From an uncultured Collinsella sp. (GTDB taxonomy: Bacteria > Actinomycetota > Coriobacteriia > Coriobacteriales > Coriobacteriaceae), in NCBI GenBank assembly GCA_900549355.1, contig UROA01000011.1, positions 1 to 22,369 of the forward strand: a stretch of 22,369 bases of DNA, given 5' to 3'. This document shows, in pieces, positions 1 to 6,924 of this stretch; position 1 is the stretch's first letter; each line of letters opens with the position of its first letter. A program made the translations under genes and the position numbers. The notes beneath the pieces are model-generated. The model saw only the letters and a list, made by a program, of their open reading frames with translations. It made no database searches and was not told where the DNA came from.

Positions 1-1824
1 GGAGTTGCGCACCGTGCTCAGTCGGTGCGCGATCACAAACGTGGTTCTGCCCTCCATCAGCGCATCCATGCCGCGCTGCACCAATGCCTCGGTGCGGGTA
101 TCGATGCTCGACGTGGCCTCATCCAAAATCATCGCGGGCGGGTCGGCCACCGCGGCGCGCGCGATGCTGATCAGCTGGCGCTGTCCCTGTGAAAGACCGC
201 TGCCGTCGCCCTCGAGTACGGTGTCGTAACCGTTCGGCAGCATGCGGATAAACCCGTCGGCGTTGGCCAGGCGCGCCGCCTCGATGCACTGCTCGTCCGT
301 GGCGCCGGGGCAGCCGTAGCGGATGTTGTCCATGACGGTGCCCGTAAAGAGATTCACGTCTTGCAGCACCACGCCCAGGCTCCGGCGCAGGTCGGCCTTG
401 CGGATCTTGTTGATGTTGATCCCGTCGTAGCGGACCTTGCCGTCGTCAATGTCGTAGAAGCGGTTGATAAGATTGGTGATCGTGGTCTTGCCGGCGCCCG
501 TCGCACCAACGAGCGCGATCTTCTGCCCGGGCTCAGCTTCGAGCTCGATATCGTGCAGCACGAGCTTTTGGGGCACATAGCCAAAGCTCACATGGTCGAA
601 CATAATATGCCCCTTGAGCGGCACGAGCCCGCAGCCGCCATCGTGATGTGGGTTCTTCCAGGCCCAGCGCTCGGTTCGCTCGCTCGTTTCGACAAGCGCG
701 CCGTCCGCGTCCTCGCGCACGTTGACCAGCGTCACGTAACCGTCGTCGGACTCGGGCTTCTCATCCATGAGCGTAAAGATGCGCCCGGCGCCCGCAAGCG
801 CGATGATGATCGAGTTGAGCTGGTTGGACACTTGCGCTACGGGGTTCATAAAGTTGCGCGTGAGCGTCAAAAACGATGCGATGGCGCCGAGCGTGAACGT
901 GTCGAAACCGGTAAGTCCCAGGTTGGGTGTCCCTGCGATGGCCATGTAGCCGCCGAGCACAGCCACCACCACATAGATCAGGTAGCCAAGCGCGTTCATC
1001 ATGGGCATGATTGAATTGCCCACGCCCTGCGCGTTCGTCGCAGCCTTTGCCCAGGCACGGTTGAGCTTACCCATTCCGGTACGTGCGGCGTCCTCGTGAC
1101 AAAAGACCTTGATGACCTTCTGCCCGCCGCCCATCTCCTCGATGTAGCCGTTGAGCGCGCCGAGTGTATCTTGCTGCTCGATAGAAAACGCCCCGATGAC
1201 CCCCGTGATGCGGCCCACGAACACGAGCACCGCCGCCATGAGCACGCAGACTACCACGGTGAGCCCCACGCTCATCCAAAGCATGCACACGAAGACCGCG
1301 ACCAGCGTGAATGCCGAGCTTACGAGCTGCGAGAGCGACTGCGCGATCATCTGGCGCAGGGTGTCGGTGTCGTTGGTGTAGAGGCTCATGATGTCGCCGT
1401 GCGCGCGTGTGTCGAAGTAACGCAAGGGGAGCGTCTGCATGTGCGAGAACATATCGTCGCGGATGCGTTTGAGCGTGCCTTGCGCCACAGTAACCATCGC
1501 GCGGTTGTAGACGAGCGTGGCTGCAACGCCCACCACATAGACAGCGCCGATGGTGATGAGCGCGTGCGCAAGGCCCGTCCATATGGGAGCGTCGGTCGCC
1601 AAAAGCGGGACGATGTAGTCGTCGATGAGTGCCTGCAAAAACATCGACGACGCGGCGCTTGCGATAGCAGAGATCAGGATGCACGCGACGACGAGTACAA
1701 GCTGCCCTCGGTAGCAGGACATATACGAGAGCAGGCGCTTGACGGTTGCCATGTCGAGTTGCATCGCGGGCATGTCGGCGCCCGGTGCCGCTCCGTTTGC
1801 GGGGCGTTTATTCTGCTTACTCAT
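1..1824 (-). CDS. Heterodimeric ABC multidrug exporter, consensus-site half (3' end cut by window)
   Basis: Type I ABC half-exporter: an N-terminal six-helix membrane domain fused to a nucleotide-binding domain, expected to pump drugs or lipid-like compounds out across the cytoplasmic membrane. 608 codons are present; the left edge cuts it just after the H-loop, and comparison with the paralogue at 5005-6924 suggests about 40 residues are missing. Visible motifs: Walker A GATGAGKTT (Lys446), Q-loop region VVLQDVNLFTG, signature LSQGQRQ (degenerate from LSGGQ), Walker B LDEATSS with catalytic Glu569, and H-loop IAHRLST with His600. The ATG (1822-1824) overlaps the stop of the upstream ABC gene by 8 bp (ATGAGTAA), so the two are translationally coupled and very likely form one heterodimer. 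This half carries the catalytic Glu and His. Substrate cannot be told from sequence. Confidence 0.93.
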   Translation of the reverse strand, partial: MSKQNKRPANGAAPGADMPAMQLDMATVKRLLSYMSCYRGQLVLVVACILISAIASAASSMFLQALIDDYIVPLLATDAPIWTGLAHALITIGAVYVVGVAATLVYNRAMVTVAQGTLKRIRDDMFSHMQTLPLRYFDTRAHGDIMSLYTNDTDTLRQMIAQSLSQLVSSAFTLVAVFVCMLWMSVGLTVVVCVLMAAVLVFVGRITGVIGAFSIEQQDTLGALNGYIEEMGGGQKVIKVFCHEDAARTGMGKLNRAWAKAATNAQGVGNSIMPMMNALGYLIYVVVAVLGGYMAIAGTPNLGLTGFDTFTLGAIASFLTLTRNFMNPVAQVSNQLNSIIIALAGAGRIFTLMDEKPESDDGYVTLVNVREDADGALVETSERTERWAWKNPHHDGGCGLVPLKGHIMFDHVSFGYVPQKLVLHDIELEAEPGQKIALVGATGAGKTTITNLINRFYDIDDGKVRYDGININKIRKADLRRSLGVVLQDVNLFTGTVMDNIRYGCPGATDEQCIEAARLANADGFIRMLPNGYDTVLEGDGSGLSQGQRQLISIARAAVADPPAMILDEATSSIDTRTEALVQRGMDALMEGRTTFVIAHRLSTVRNS

Positions 1825-3574
1825 CCTCTGCCGTTCCCTTCTGCTGCGACTCAAAGACCTCACGATAGATATCGCTCGTGCACAAGAGCTCCTCGTGCGT
1901 GCCCACCGCGCTGATGCGCCCGTCGTCCATGACCACGATCTTGTCGGCGTGCATGACCGAACTCACGCGCTGCGCGATCACGATCTTGGTCGTGGCGGGC
2001 AGGTACTCGGCAAGGCCGCGTTGGATCTTGGCGTCGGTCTTGGTGTCGACGGCGCTCGTGGAGTCATCGAGTACGAGCACGCGCGGCTTGGCCACGAGCG
2101 CGCGGGCGATGCACAGGCGCTGCTTTTGCCCGCCCGAGACGTTGGTGCCGCCCTGCTCGATCATGGTCTGGTAACCGTCCGGCAGCTGGTCGATAAACTC
2201 GTCCGCGCAGGCGAGCTCGCAGGCGCGCACCAGCTCTGCATCGTTGGCCTCGGCGTCACCCCAGCGCAGGTTCTCGGCGATGGTGCCGCTAAAGAGCTCG
2301 TTTTTCTGCAGTACCATGGCCACCTGGCCGCGCAGCGCATCGAGGTCGTAGTCGCGCACATCGATGCCGCCCACGCGCACGGTGCCCGCGGTGACGTCAT
2401 AGAGACGGGCGATCAGGTTCACAAGGCTCGACTTGGACGAACCCGTGCCGCCGATGATGCCCACGACCTCGCCGCTCTTGATGGTGAGGTTTACGTCCTC
2501 GAGTACGTTTTTCTCGGCCTTGCTCGCGTAGGCAAAGCTCACGTGGTCAAACTCCACGGAACCGTCCGCAACCTGCGTGACGGCGCGACCGGGCTCGGGG
2601 CTCGCGATGTCGCTCTGTTCGTTGAGTAGCTCGGCGATGCGCTTGGCCGAGCTCTGGGCAATCACGATGAGCGTAAAGACCATGGAGAGCATCATGAGCG
2701 CCATAAGGATTTGCGTGGCGTAGGTAAAGAGTGCGGTGAGCTGTCCTGTGGTGAGGCCGAGCGCGGCGTTGTTGCCCGAGGCCACGATGGCCCTAGCGCC
2801 GAGCCACGAGATGAGTATCATACATGCGTACATGCAGGCCTGCATGAGCGGCGTATTGAGTGCGATGAGGCGCTCGCCGCGGGCGAAGTCCTCGTAGATG
2901 CGTTGGCTGATGGTGCCGAACTTGCCGATCTCGTGCTCCTCACGGTTGAATGACTTGACCACGCGGATACCCGCAATGTTCTCCTGCACTACGTTGTTAA
3001 GCGTGTCGTAGGTAGCGAAGACGCGGTTGAAGATGCTGCTTACGCGCCACATGATGAGTCCGAGCGCGATGGCAAGGATGGGGATCACGGCTAGGAATAC
3101 AAACGAGATCTGCCGGTTGATGGTAAACGACACGATCCAGCAGAACGCGAGCATCACGGGGCCGCGCACGCCCATGCGGATGATCATCATGTAGGCGTTT
3201 TGCACGTTGGTGACGTCGGTGGTGAGGCGCGTGACGATCGAGCCGGTAGAGAACTTGTCGATGTTGCCAAAAGAGAAGGTCTGCACGTTGTCGTACATAT
3301 CGTCGCGCAGGTTGGCGGCGAAGCCCACCGAGGCGCGTGCGCCCATCCAAGCGCCGCCGGCGCCCACTCCAAACTCGAGAACGGCAAGGAGAAGCAGGGC
3401 GATGCCAAGGCGCCAGACCTCGCCCATGTTGCCGGCCTGGATGCCGCGGTCGATAAGGTCGCTCATGACGAGCGGGATGGCGATCTCGAGTATCACCTCC
3501 AGGATGGAAAGTAGGATGGCGGTGACGGAGCTCTTGCGGTATTGCCGCAGACTCCGTGCAAGCGTTCGTATCAT
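1817..3574 (-). CDS. Heterodimeric ABC multidrug exporter, degenerate-site half
   Basis: 585-residue ABC half-exporter (six membrane helices, then an ATPase domain) that pairs with the gene overlapping its 3' end. Its own ATP-site residues are non-canonical: Walker A is GGTGSSKSS (Ser380 where the last Gly is usual, Lys381 kept), the Walker B catalytic Glu is Asp (LDDSTSAVD, Asp504), and the H-loop His is Gln (IAQRVSS, Gln535). Its signature NVSGGQKQR is intact. In known heterodimeric exporters (TM287/288, BmrCD, LmrCD) the degenerate site combines these residues with the partner's altered signature, and the partner here indeed has LSQGQ. The ATG is preceded by AAAGGA; an overlapping upstream ATG is out of frame. 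It lies 121 bp after the marR gene, behind a hairpin (3642-3677) and a palindrome (3610-3623), so it may have its own regulated promoter. Confidence 0.95.
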   Translation of the reverse strand: MIRTLARSLRQYRKSSVTAILLSILEVILEIAIPLVMSDLIDRGIQAGNMGEVWRLGIALLLLAVLEFGVGAGGAWMGARASVGFAANLRDDMYDNVQTFSFGNIDKFSTGSIVTRLTTDVTNVQNAYMMIIRMGVRGPVMLAFCWIVSFTINRQISFVFLAVIPILAIALGLIMWRVSSIFNRVFATYDTLNNVVQENIAGIRVVKSFNREEHEIGKFGTISQRIYEDFARGERLIALNTPLMQACMYACMILISWLGARAIVASGNNAALGLTTGQLTALFTYATQILMALMMLSMVFTLIVIAQSSAKRIAELLNEQSDIASPEPGRAVTQVADGSVEFDHVSFAYASKAEKNVLEDVNLTIKSGEVVGIIGGTGSSKSSLVNLIARLYDVTAGTVRVGGIDVRDYDLDALRGQVAMVLQKNELFSGTIAENLRWGDAEANDAELVRACELACADEFIDQLPDGYQTMIEQGGTNVSGGQKQRLCIARALVAKPRVLVLDDSTSAVDTKTDAKIQRGLAEYLPATTKIVIAQRVSSVMHADKIVVMDDGRISAVGTHEELLCTSDIYREVFESQQKGTAEDE

Positions 3575-3609
3575 GCATGTTCCTTTCGGTACGAATCGGG
3601 CTGAAATTA

Positions 3610-3623
3610 CGTAGCAAGCTACG
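3610..3623. promoter_or_regulatory. Palindromic operator candidate upstream of ABC genes
   Basis: CGTAGC-AA-GCTACG is a perfect 6+6 inverted repeat 36 bp before the ABC start codon. It matches the palindrome in front of the adjacent marR gene (4144-4155) to the consensus GTAGCAWGYTAC. Two copies in one operon, one before the regulator and one before its presumed targets, fit the binding site of the MarR protein encoded between them. No convincing -10/-35 pair was found with it. Confidence 0.6.
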
Positions 3624-3641
3624 GAATAGGGTGTAAAGAAG

Positions 3642-3677
3642 CCCGTCGCAGGCGGATCGAATCCGGTGGGCGACGGG
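3642..3677 (-). terminator. Hairpin between marR and ABC genes (terminator or attenuator)
   Basis: CCCGTCGC (3642-3649) pairs with GCGACGGG (3670-3677), with a smaller inner stem CGGAT-TCG-ATCCG. On the minus strand the stem is followed by CTTCTTTAC, a weak T-tract. It lies just after the marR stop (3696), so it could end or attenuate transcription between regulator and exporter genes. Confidence 0.5.
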
Positions 3678-3695
3678 TGCTGATGAGGCTATTGT

Positions 3696-4136
3696 TTATT
3701 GTTTGCAGACGTTGGCGTAGATTCGCCTGAGCATGCGGATGAGCTCCGTCTGCTCGCGTTCATCAAGGCCGGCGAGCAGCTCTCGATCGCGTTCGCGCAT
3801 GGTGGCACGCATGCGATCACCGGCATCGTGTGCCTTGTCCGTAAGCTCAACGACCTTATTACGTCGGTCATCCTCGGCTACCCAGGTGCGCACGAAGCCG
3901 TTTTTCTCGAGCCGGCTGACGAGGCCGGAGACCGTTGGGTGAGAGACCTTGAGGCTAGTTTCGATCTCTTTTTGGAGCGCTCGGCCCGCATGCTCAATGA
4001 GGTAGACGATCACCTGGCTTTGCGCAAAGGTGAGCCCTTGCTCCTTGAGGTCCGCATCGGCAGACGCCTGCATGCGCTCGTTGATTACCTTAAACAGGGG
4101 TCCAACAGCATCTTCGGGAACCATTCCAGCCACCAT
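3696..4136 (-). CDS. MarR-family transcriptional regulator of the first ABC exporter operon
   Basis: 146-residue MarR-type winged-helix DNA-binding protein, expected to act as a dimer and to repress genes until a ligand is bound. The recognition helix is near residues 65-77 (VSHPTVSGLVSRLEKNGF) and the wing carries the characteristic DDRR at 89-92, followed by VVELTDKA; C-terminal helices would form the dimer interface. It is the first gene of a minus-strand operon continuing into the two ABC halves. The start is uncertain: at the first ATG the AGAAAGG motif abuts the codon with no spacing, whereas an in-frame ATG at 4124 leaves about 12 nt and may be the true start. A palindrome over its predicted transcription start suggests autoregulation. 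Confidence 0.92.
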   Translation of the reverse strand: MVAGMVPEDAVGPLFKVINERMQASADADLKEQGLTFAQSQVIVYLIEHAGRALQKEIETSLKVSHPTVSGLVSRLEKNGFVRTWVAEDDRRNKVVELTDKAHDAGDRMRATMRERDRELLAGLDEREQTELIRMLRRIYANVCKQ

Positions 4137-4143
4137 CCTTTCT

Positions 4144-4165
4144 GTAGCATGTTACGTTTATAGCA
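4144..4165 (-). promoter_or_regulatory. marR promoter (extended -10) with overlapping palindromic operator
   Basis: Read on the minus strand, TGC-TATAAA forms an extended -10 element (hexamer 4157-4162). The imperfect palindrome GTAACATGCTAC (4144-4155; 10 of 12 positions symmetric) falls where transcription should start. It shares the consensus GTAGCAWGYTAC with the site at 3610-3623. No good -35 is visible, which is normal for extended -10 promoters. Confidence 0.55.
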
Positions 4166-4245
4166 CAACCAGAAGCATGCGACACATTCTTCACGAAACT
4201 GTCCTCGCTTTACGGCCTTTAGGGTCGTCTAATATCGGGACCTGA

Positions 4246-4560
4246 CTATTCGGCAAACAATATCTGCAGGTAATCGCGTTTTCCGTGGAGAACACGGTCA
4301 ATATAGACCTTCTGGTGAAAGCGGTAAAACGCGAGATAATTGTCACAGATCACGAACCGGTAATCGGAGCGTAGGGGATAGATCGAGGATAGTGGCGTGC
4401 CCGACTCCGGGAAGCTGGAGAGCAGGTCTATCCGAGCGAGGATACCCTCTACGATTCTCTCCGCTGCTGCGGGATTGTCCCGTTCGATGGCAATGTAGTC
4501 CCAGATGTCGTCGAGATCTTGCAGAGCCAGCGGAGAGTAGACGACCTTGCAGCTATGCAT
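4246..4560 (-). CDS. RelE/ParE-superfamily toxin of a type II toxin-antitoxin module
   Basis: 104-residue protein starting MHSCKVVYSPLALQDL. It shows the RelE/ParE pattern: an N-terminal YSPLALQDLDDIWDYIA helix region, a central SFPESGTPL turn, then beta strands DYRFVICDNYLAFYRF and the C-terminal VLHGKRDYL. Members either cut mRNA on the ribosome (RelE-like) or poison gyrase (ParE-like); the sequence alone does not decide, though the long N-terminal helical part and the VLHGKRDY ending look more ParE-like. The chosen ATG overlaps the antitoxin stop by 8 bp (ATGCATAG), as expected for a coupled module. A longer open frame runs upstream but lies inside the antitoxin gene. The toxin stop is about 110 bp before the marR gene on the same strand, with no obvious terminator between. 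Confidence 0.88.
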   Translation of the reverse strand: MHSCKVVYSPLALQDLDDIWDYIAIERDNPAAAERIVEGILARIDLLSSFPESGTPLSSIYPLRSDYRFVICDNYLAFYRFHQKVYIDRVLHGKRDYLQILFAE

Positions 4561-4816
4561 GGCTTGCAGCCTTGCGGCGGAAGTGTGCGGCGACGTTATC
4601 TGATGAGACCCATCCGCTCTCCTCGCCTGAGTTGCGCCCACGCTCAAGCTCGGACATCAGCGTGCTAATGGCGCAAAACCGGTCGTAATCTTTCATGTCG
4701 AGTACCGCGTAGCAACCGTGCCCGTTTTTAGTCAGAAACACCGGGGAGCCCTCGTGGACATCGGAGAGCACCTCGTTGTAATTGCGTAAATCGGAAACAG
4801 GCTTAATGGCAGGCAT
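4553..4816 (-). CDS. Phd/YefM-family antitoxin
   Basis: 87-residue antitoxin preceding and overlapping the toxin gene. The N-terminal part MPAIKPVSDLRNYNEVL followed by SPVFLTKNGHGCYAVLDMKDYD is the typical Phd/YefM DNA-binding fold; the C-terminal part (SELERGRNSGEESGWVSSDN) would wrap the toxin. The ATG at 4814-4816 is preferred because TTGGAG lies about 7 nt upstream; the TTG inside that motif also opens the frame four codons earlier but lacks a ribosome site. Such antitoxins repress their own promoter together with the toxin, and a direct repeat (4845-4866) covers the predicted -10 box upstream. Confidence 0.9.
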   Translation of the reverse strand: MPAIKPVSDLRNYNEVLSDVHEGSPVFLTKNGHGCYAVLDMKDYDRFCAISTLMSELERGRNSGEESGWVSSDNVAAHFRRKAASHA

Positions 4817-4844
4817 ATAAGGCTCCAATCGATGTGCGGGAACT

Positions 4845-4866
4845 TACGATAAATTATACGATTAAT
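4845..4866 (-). promoter_or_regulatory. Toxin-antitoxin promoter -10 box within a direct repeat (candidate operator)
   Basis: On the plus strand TACGATAAAT (4845-4854) and TACGATTAAT (4857-4866) are near-identical 10-mers 12 bp apart. Read on the minus strand the junction gives a perfect TATAAT -10 hexamer (4853-4858) pointing at the antitoxin gene. No clear -35 at 17 bp was found. A repeat over the -10 box suits antitoxin autoregulation. Confidence 0.5.
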
Positions 4867-4904
4867 ATGCAGCACCTGCCAGTCAAAACGCCCCACACAA
4901 AACA

Positions 4905-4930
4905 AGGCCCTGGCCAAACGGCCAGGGCCT
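4905..4930 (-). terminator. Strong intrinsic terminator of the second ABC exporter operon
   Basis: AGGCCCTGGCC (4905-4915) and GGCCAGGGCCT (4920-4930) form a perfect 11-bp stem with an AAAC loop. On the minus strand the stem is followed by the T-rich TTGTTTTGTG. It lies 75 bp after the ABC stop codon and just before the antitoxin promoter, separating the two transcription units. A smaller stem, TTTGAGCT/AGCTCAAA (4999-5019), spans the ABC stop codon itself. Confidence 0.8.
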
Positions 4931-5004
4931 CACCATTTCTCTTCAGCTTGCGAGAAAAGACCGCGCGCGCAGGAGCTCCGTCGGGAGCGTAGGGCTATTT
5001 TGAG

Positions 5005-6924
5005 CTACTCGAGCTCAAATGCACCCGTGTACAGCTGGTAGTAATACCCGCGCTTGGCGATCAGCTCGTCGTGGTTGCCGCGCTCGATGATGCGGCCGTG
5101 GTCCAGGCAGATGATCGCGTCGGAGTTGCGCACGGTGGACAGGCGGTGCGCGATGACAAACGTCGTGCGGCCCTCCATGAGCTTATCCATGCCTGCCTGC
5201 ACGATAGCCTCGGTGCGGGTGTCGATGGAGCTCGTGGCCTCGTCCAGAATCATTGCCGGCGGATCGGCGACAGCAGCGCGTGCGATCGAAATCAGCTGGC
5301 GCTGGCCCTGCGACAGCTGCGCGCCGTTGCCGGTGAGCATGGTGTCGTAGCCGTCGGGCAGGCGGGTGATAAAGTCGTCGGCGCCCGCGAGCTTGGCCGC
5401 CGCGATGCACTCCTCGTCGGAAGCGTCCAGGTTGCCGTAGCGGATGTTATCCATCACGGTGCCGGTGAACAGGTTCACGTCCTGCAGCACGACGCCCAGC
5501 GAGCGGCGCAGATCGGCCTTGCGGATCTTGTTGACGTTGATGCCGTCGTAGCGGATCTTGCCGTCGGCGATGTCATAGAAGCGGTTGATGAGGTTGGTGA
5601 TGGTCGTCTTACCGGCACCGGTGGCGCCGACAAACGCGACCTTCTGGCCCGGCTTGGCAAACACGGACACGCCGTGCAGCACCTCGTGGTCGGGCGTGTA
5701 GCCAAAGTCGACGTTGTCCATGACCAGGTCGCCGCGCAGCGGTACGTACTCGATCTCGCCGGTTGCGCGGTGCGGGTGTTTCCATGCCCACATGCCGGTG
5801 TGGTGGTCGGCCTCCTCGAACTCCCAGGTATCGGGGTTCACCTGCGCGTTGACGAGCGTCACGTAGCCTTCATCGGCCTCGGGCTTCTCGTCGATGAGCT
5901 CAAAGATGCGGTCGGCGCCGGCGAGGCCCATGACCACGGCGTTGATCTGCTGCGAGATCTGGCCGATCTGTCCGCAGAACTGCTTGGTCATGTTGAGGAA
6001 CGGCACTACGACTGCGATGGACAGCGCCATGCCCGAGATGCTCAGGTTGGGCACGCCCAGCGCCAGGAAAATGCCGCCCGCCAGTGCGACCAGCACGTAG
6101 AGCAGGTTGCCCAGGTTCATAAGGATGGGCATGAGGATGTTGGCGTACATGTTGGCCTTCTGGGAGACCTCGAAGAGCTTTTCGTTGCGCTCGTCAAAAT
6201 CGGCCTCGGCGGCAGACTCGTGGCAGAACGCCTTGACGACCTTCTGGCCGTTCATGACTTCCTCGATATGGCCCTCGACCACGCCGAGCTCGGTCTGCTG
6301 CGCAATGAAGAAGCGCGCGGAGTTGGAGCCGAGCAGCTTGGTCATAAAGGTCATAAAGGCGACGCCGGCGATGATGACCAGGCACATCCACACGCTGTAG
6401 TACAGCATGATAAAGAACACCGTGACGATGATGATGATCGTCATGAGCAGGTTGGGCAGCGACTGGCTGATCATCTGACGCAGCGTGTCGATGTCGTTGG
6501 TGTAGTGGCTCATGATATCGCCGCGCTGGTGCGTGTCGAAGTAGCGGATCGGCAGGTCCTGCATGCGGTTGAACATCATCTCGCGCAGCTTCTCGAGCGA
6601 GCCCTGCGTGACGATAGCCATGGCGCGGTTCCAGAAGAGCGAGGACAGGACACCGACGCCGTAGATGCAGGCGAGGGTGGTCACGAGCTGCAGAATCTTG
6701 GGCTGTGCGGCTTCCCAATCGCCCGACTGCCACGATTCGCTAATAATCTGCAGGGCGCTCTGAAGGAAGGTCGCGCCGATGGAGTTGATGATGGCGCAGA
6801 GCACCACGCCGGCGACGACGAGGGGCAAAAGCACGGGGTAGAAGCCAAAGAGCGTCTTGATGAGGCGCGACATGGTGCCACCCTTGCGGTTGAGCGCGCG
6901 CTCGGCGGTCGTTGCCTTACTCAT
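5005..6924 (-). CDS. Heterodimeric ABC multidrug exporter, consensus-site half
   Basis: 639-residue ABC half-exporter, complete paralogue of the gene cut at the left edge. The first ~340 residues hold six membrane helices (the NDIDTLRQMISQSLPNLL coupling region is visible); the rest is the ATPase. Motifs: Walker A GATGAGKTT (Lys439), VVLQDVNLFTGTV Q-loop, degenerate signature LSQGQRQ, Walker B LDEATSS (Glu562) and H-loop IAHRLST (His593). An insert of about 50 residues rich in His, Trp and acidic residues (EEADHHTGMWAWKHPHR) sits between membrane and ATPase domains. The start overlaps the upstream ABC stop by 8 bp (ATGAGTAA); a second ATG 17 codons in would drop a basic N-terminal tail. Expected to pair with the product of 6917-8731. 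Confidence 0.95.
   Translation of the reverse strand: MSKATTAERALNRKGGTMSRLIKTLFGFYPVLLPLVVAGVVLCAIINSIGATFLQSALQIISESWQSGDWEAAQPKILQLVTTLACIYGVGVLSSLFWNRAMAIVTQGSLEKLREMMFNRMQDLPIRYFDTHQRGDIMSHYTNDIDTLRQMISQSLPNLLMTIIIIVTVFFIMLYYSVWMCLVIIAGVAFMTFMTKLLGSNSARFFIAQQTELGVVEGHIEEVMNGQKVVKAFCHESAAEADFDERNEKLFEVSQKANMYANILMPILMNLGNLLYVLVALAGGIFLALGVPNLSISGMALSIAVVVPFLNMTKQFCGQIGQISQQINAVVMGLAGADRIFELIDEKPEADEGYVTLVNAQVNPDTWEFEEADHHTGMWAWKHPHRATGEIEYVPLRGDLVMDNVDFGYTPDHEVLHGVSVFAKPGQKVAFVGATGAGKTTITNLINRFYDIADGKIRYDGINVNKIRKADLRRSLGVVLQDVNLFTGTVMDNIRYGNLDASDEECIAAAKLAGADDFITRLPDGYDTMLTGNGAQLSQGQRQLISIARAAVADPPAMILDEATSSIDTRTEAIVQAGMDKLMEGRTTFVIAHRLSTVRNSDAIICLDHGRIIERGNHDELIAKRGYYYQLYTGAFELE

Noticed and set aside
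4561..4647. Longer N-terminus for the toxin
   Set aside because: The extra 29 codons lie wholly inside the antitoxin gene and do not resemble the family; the coupled ATG at 4560 fits better.
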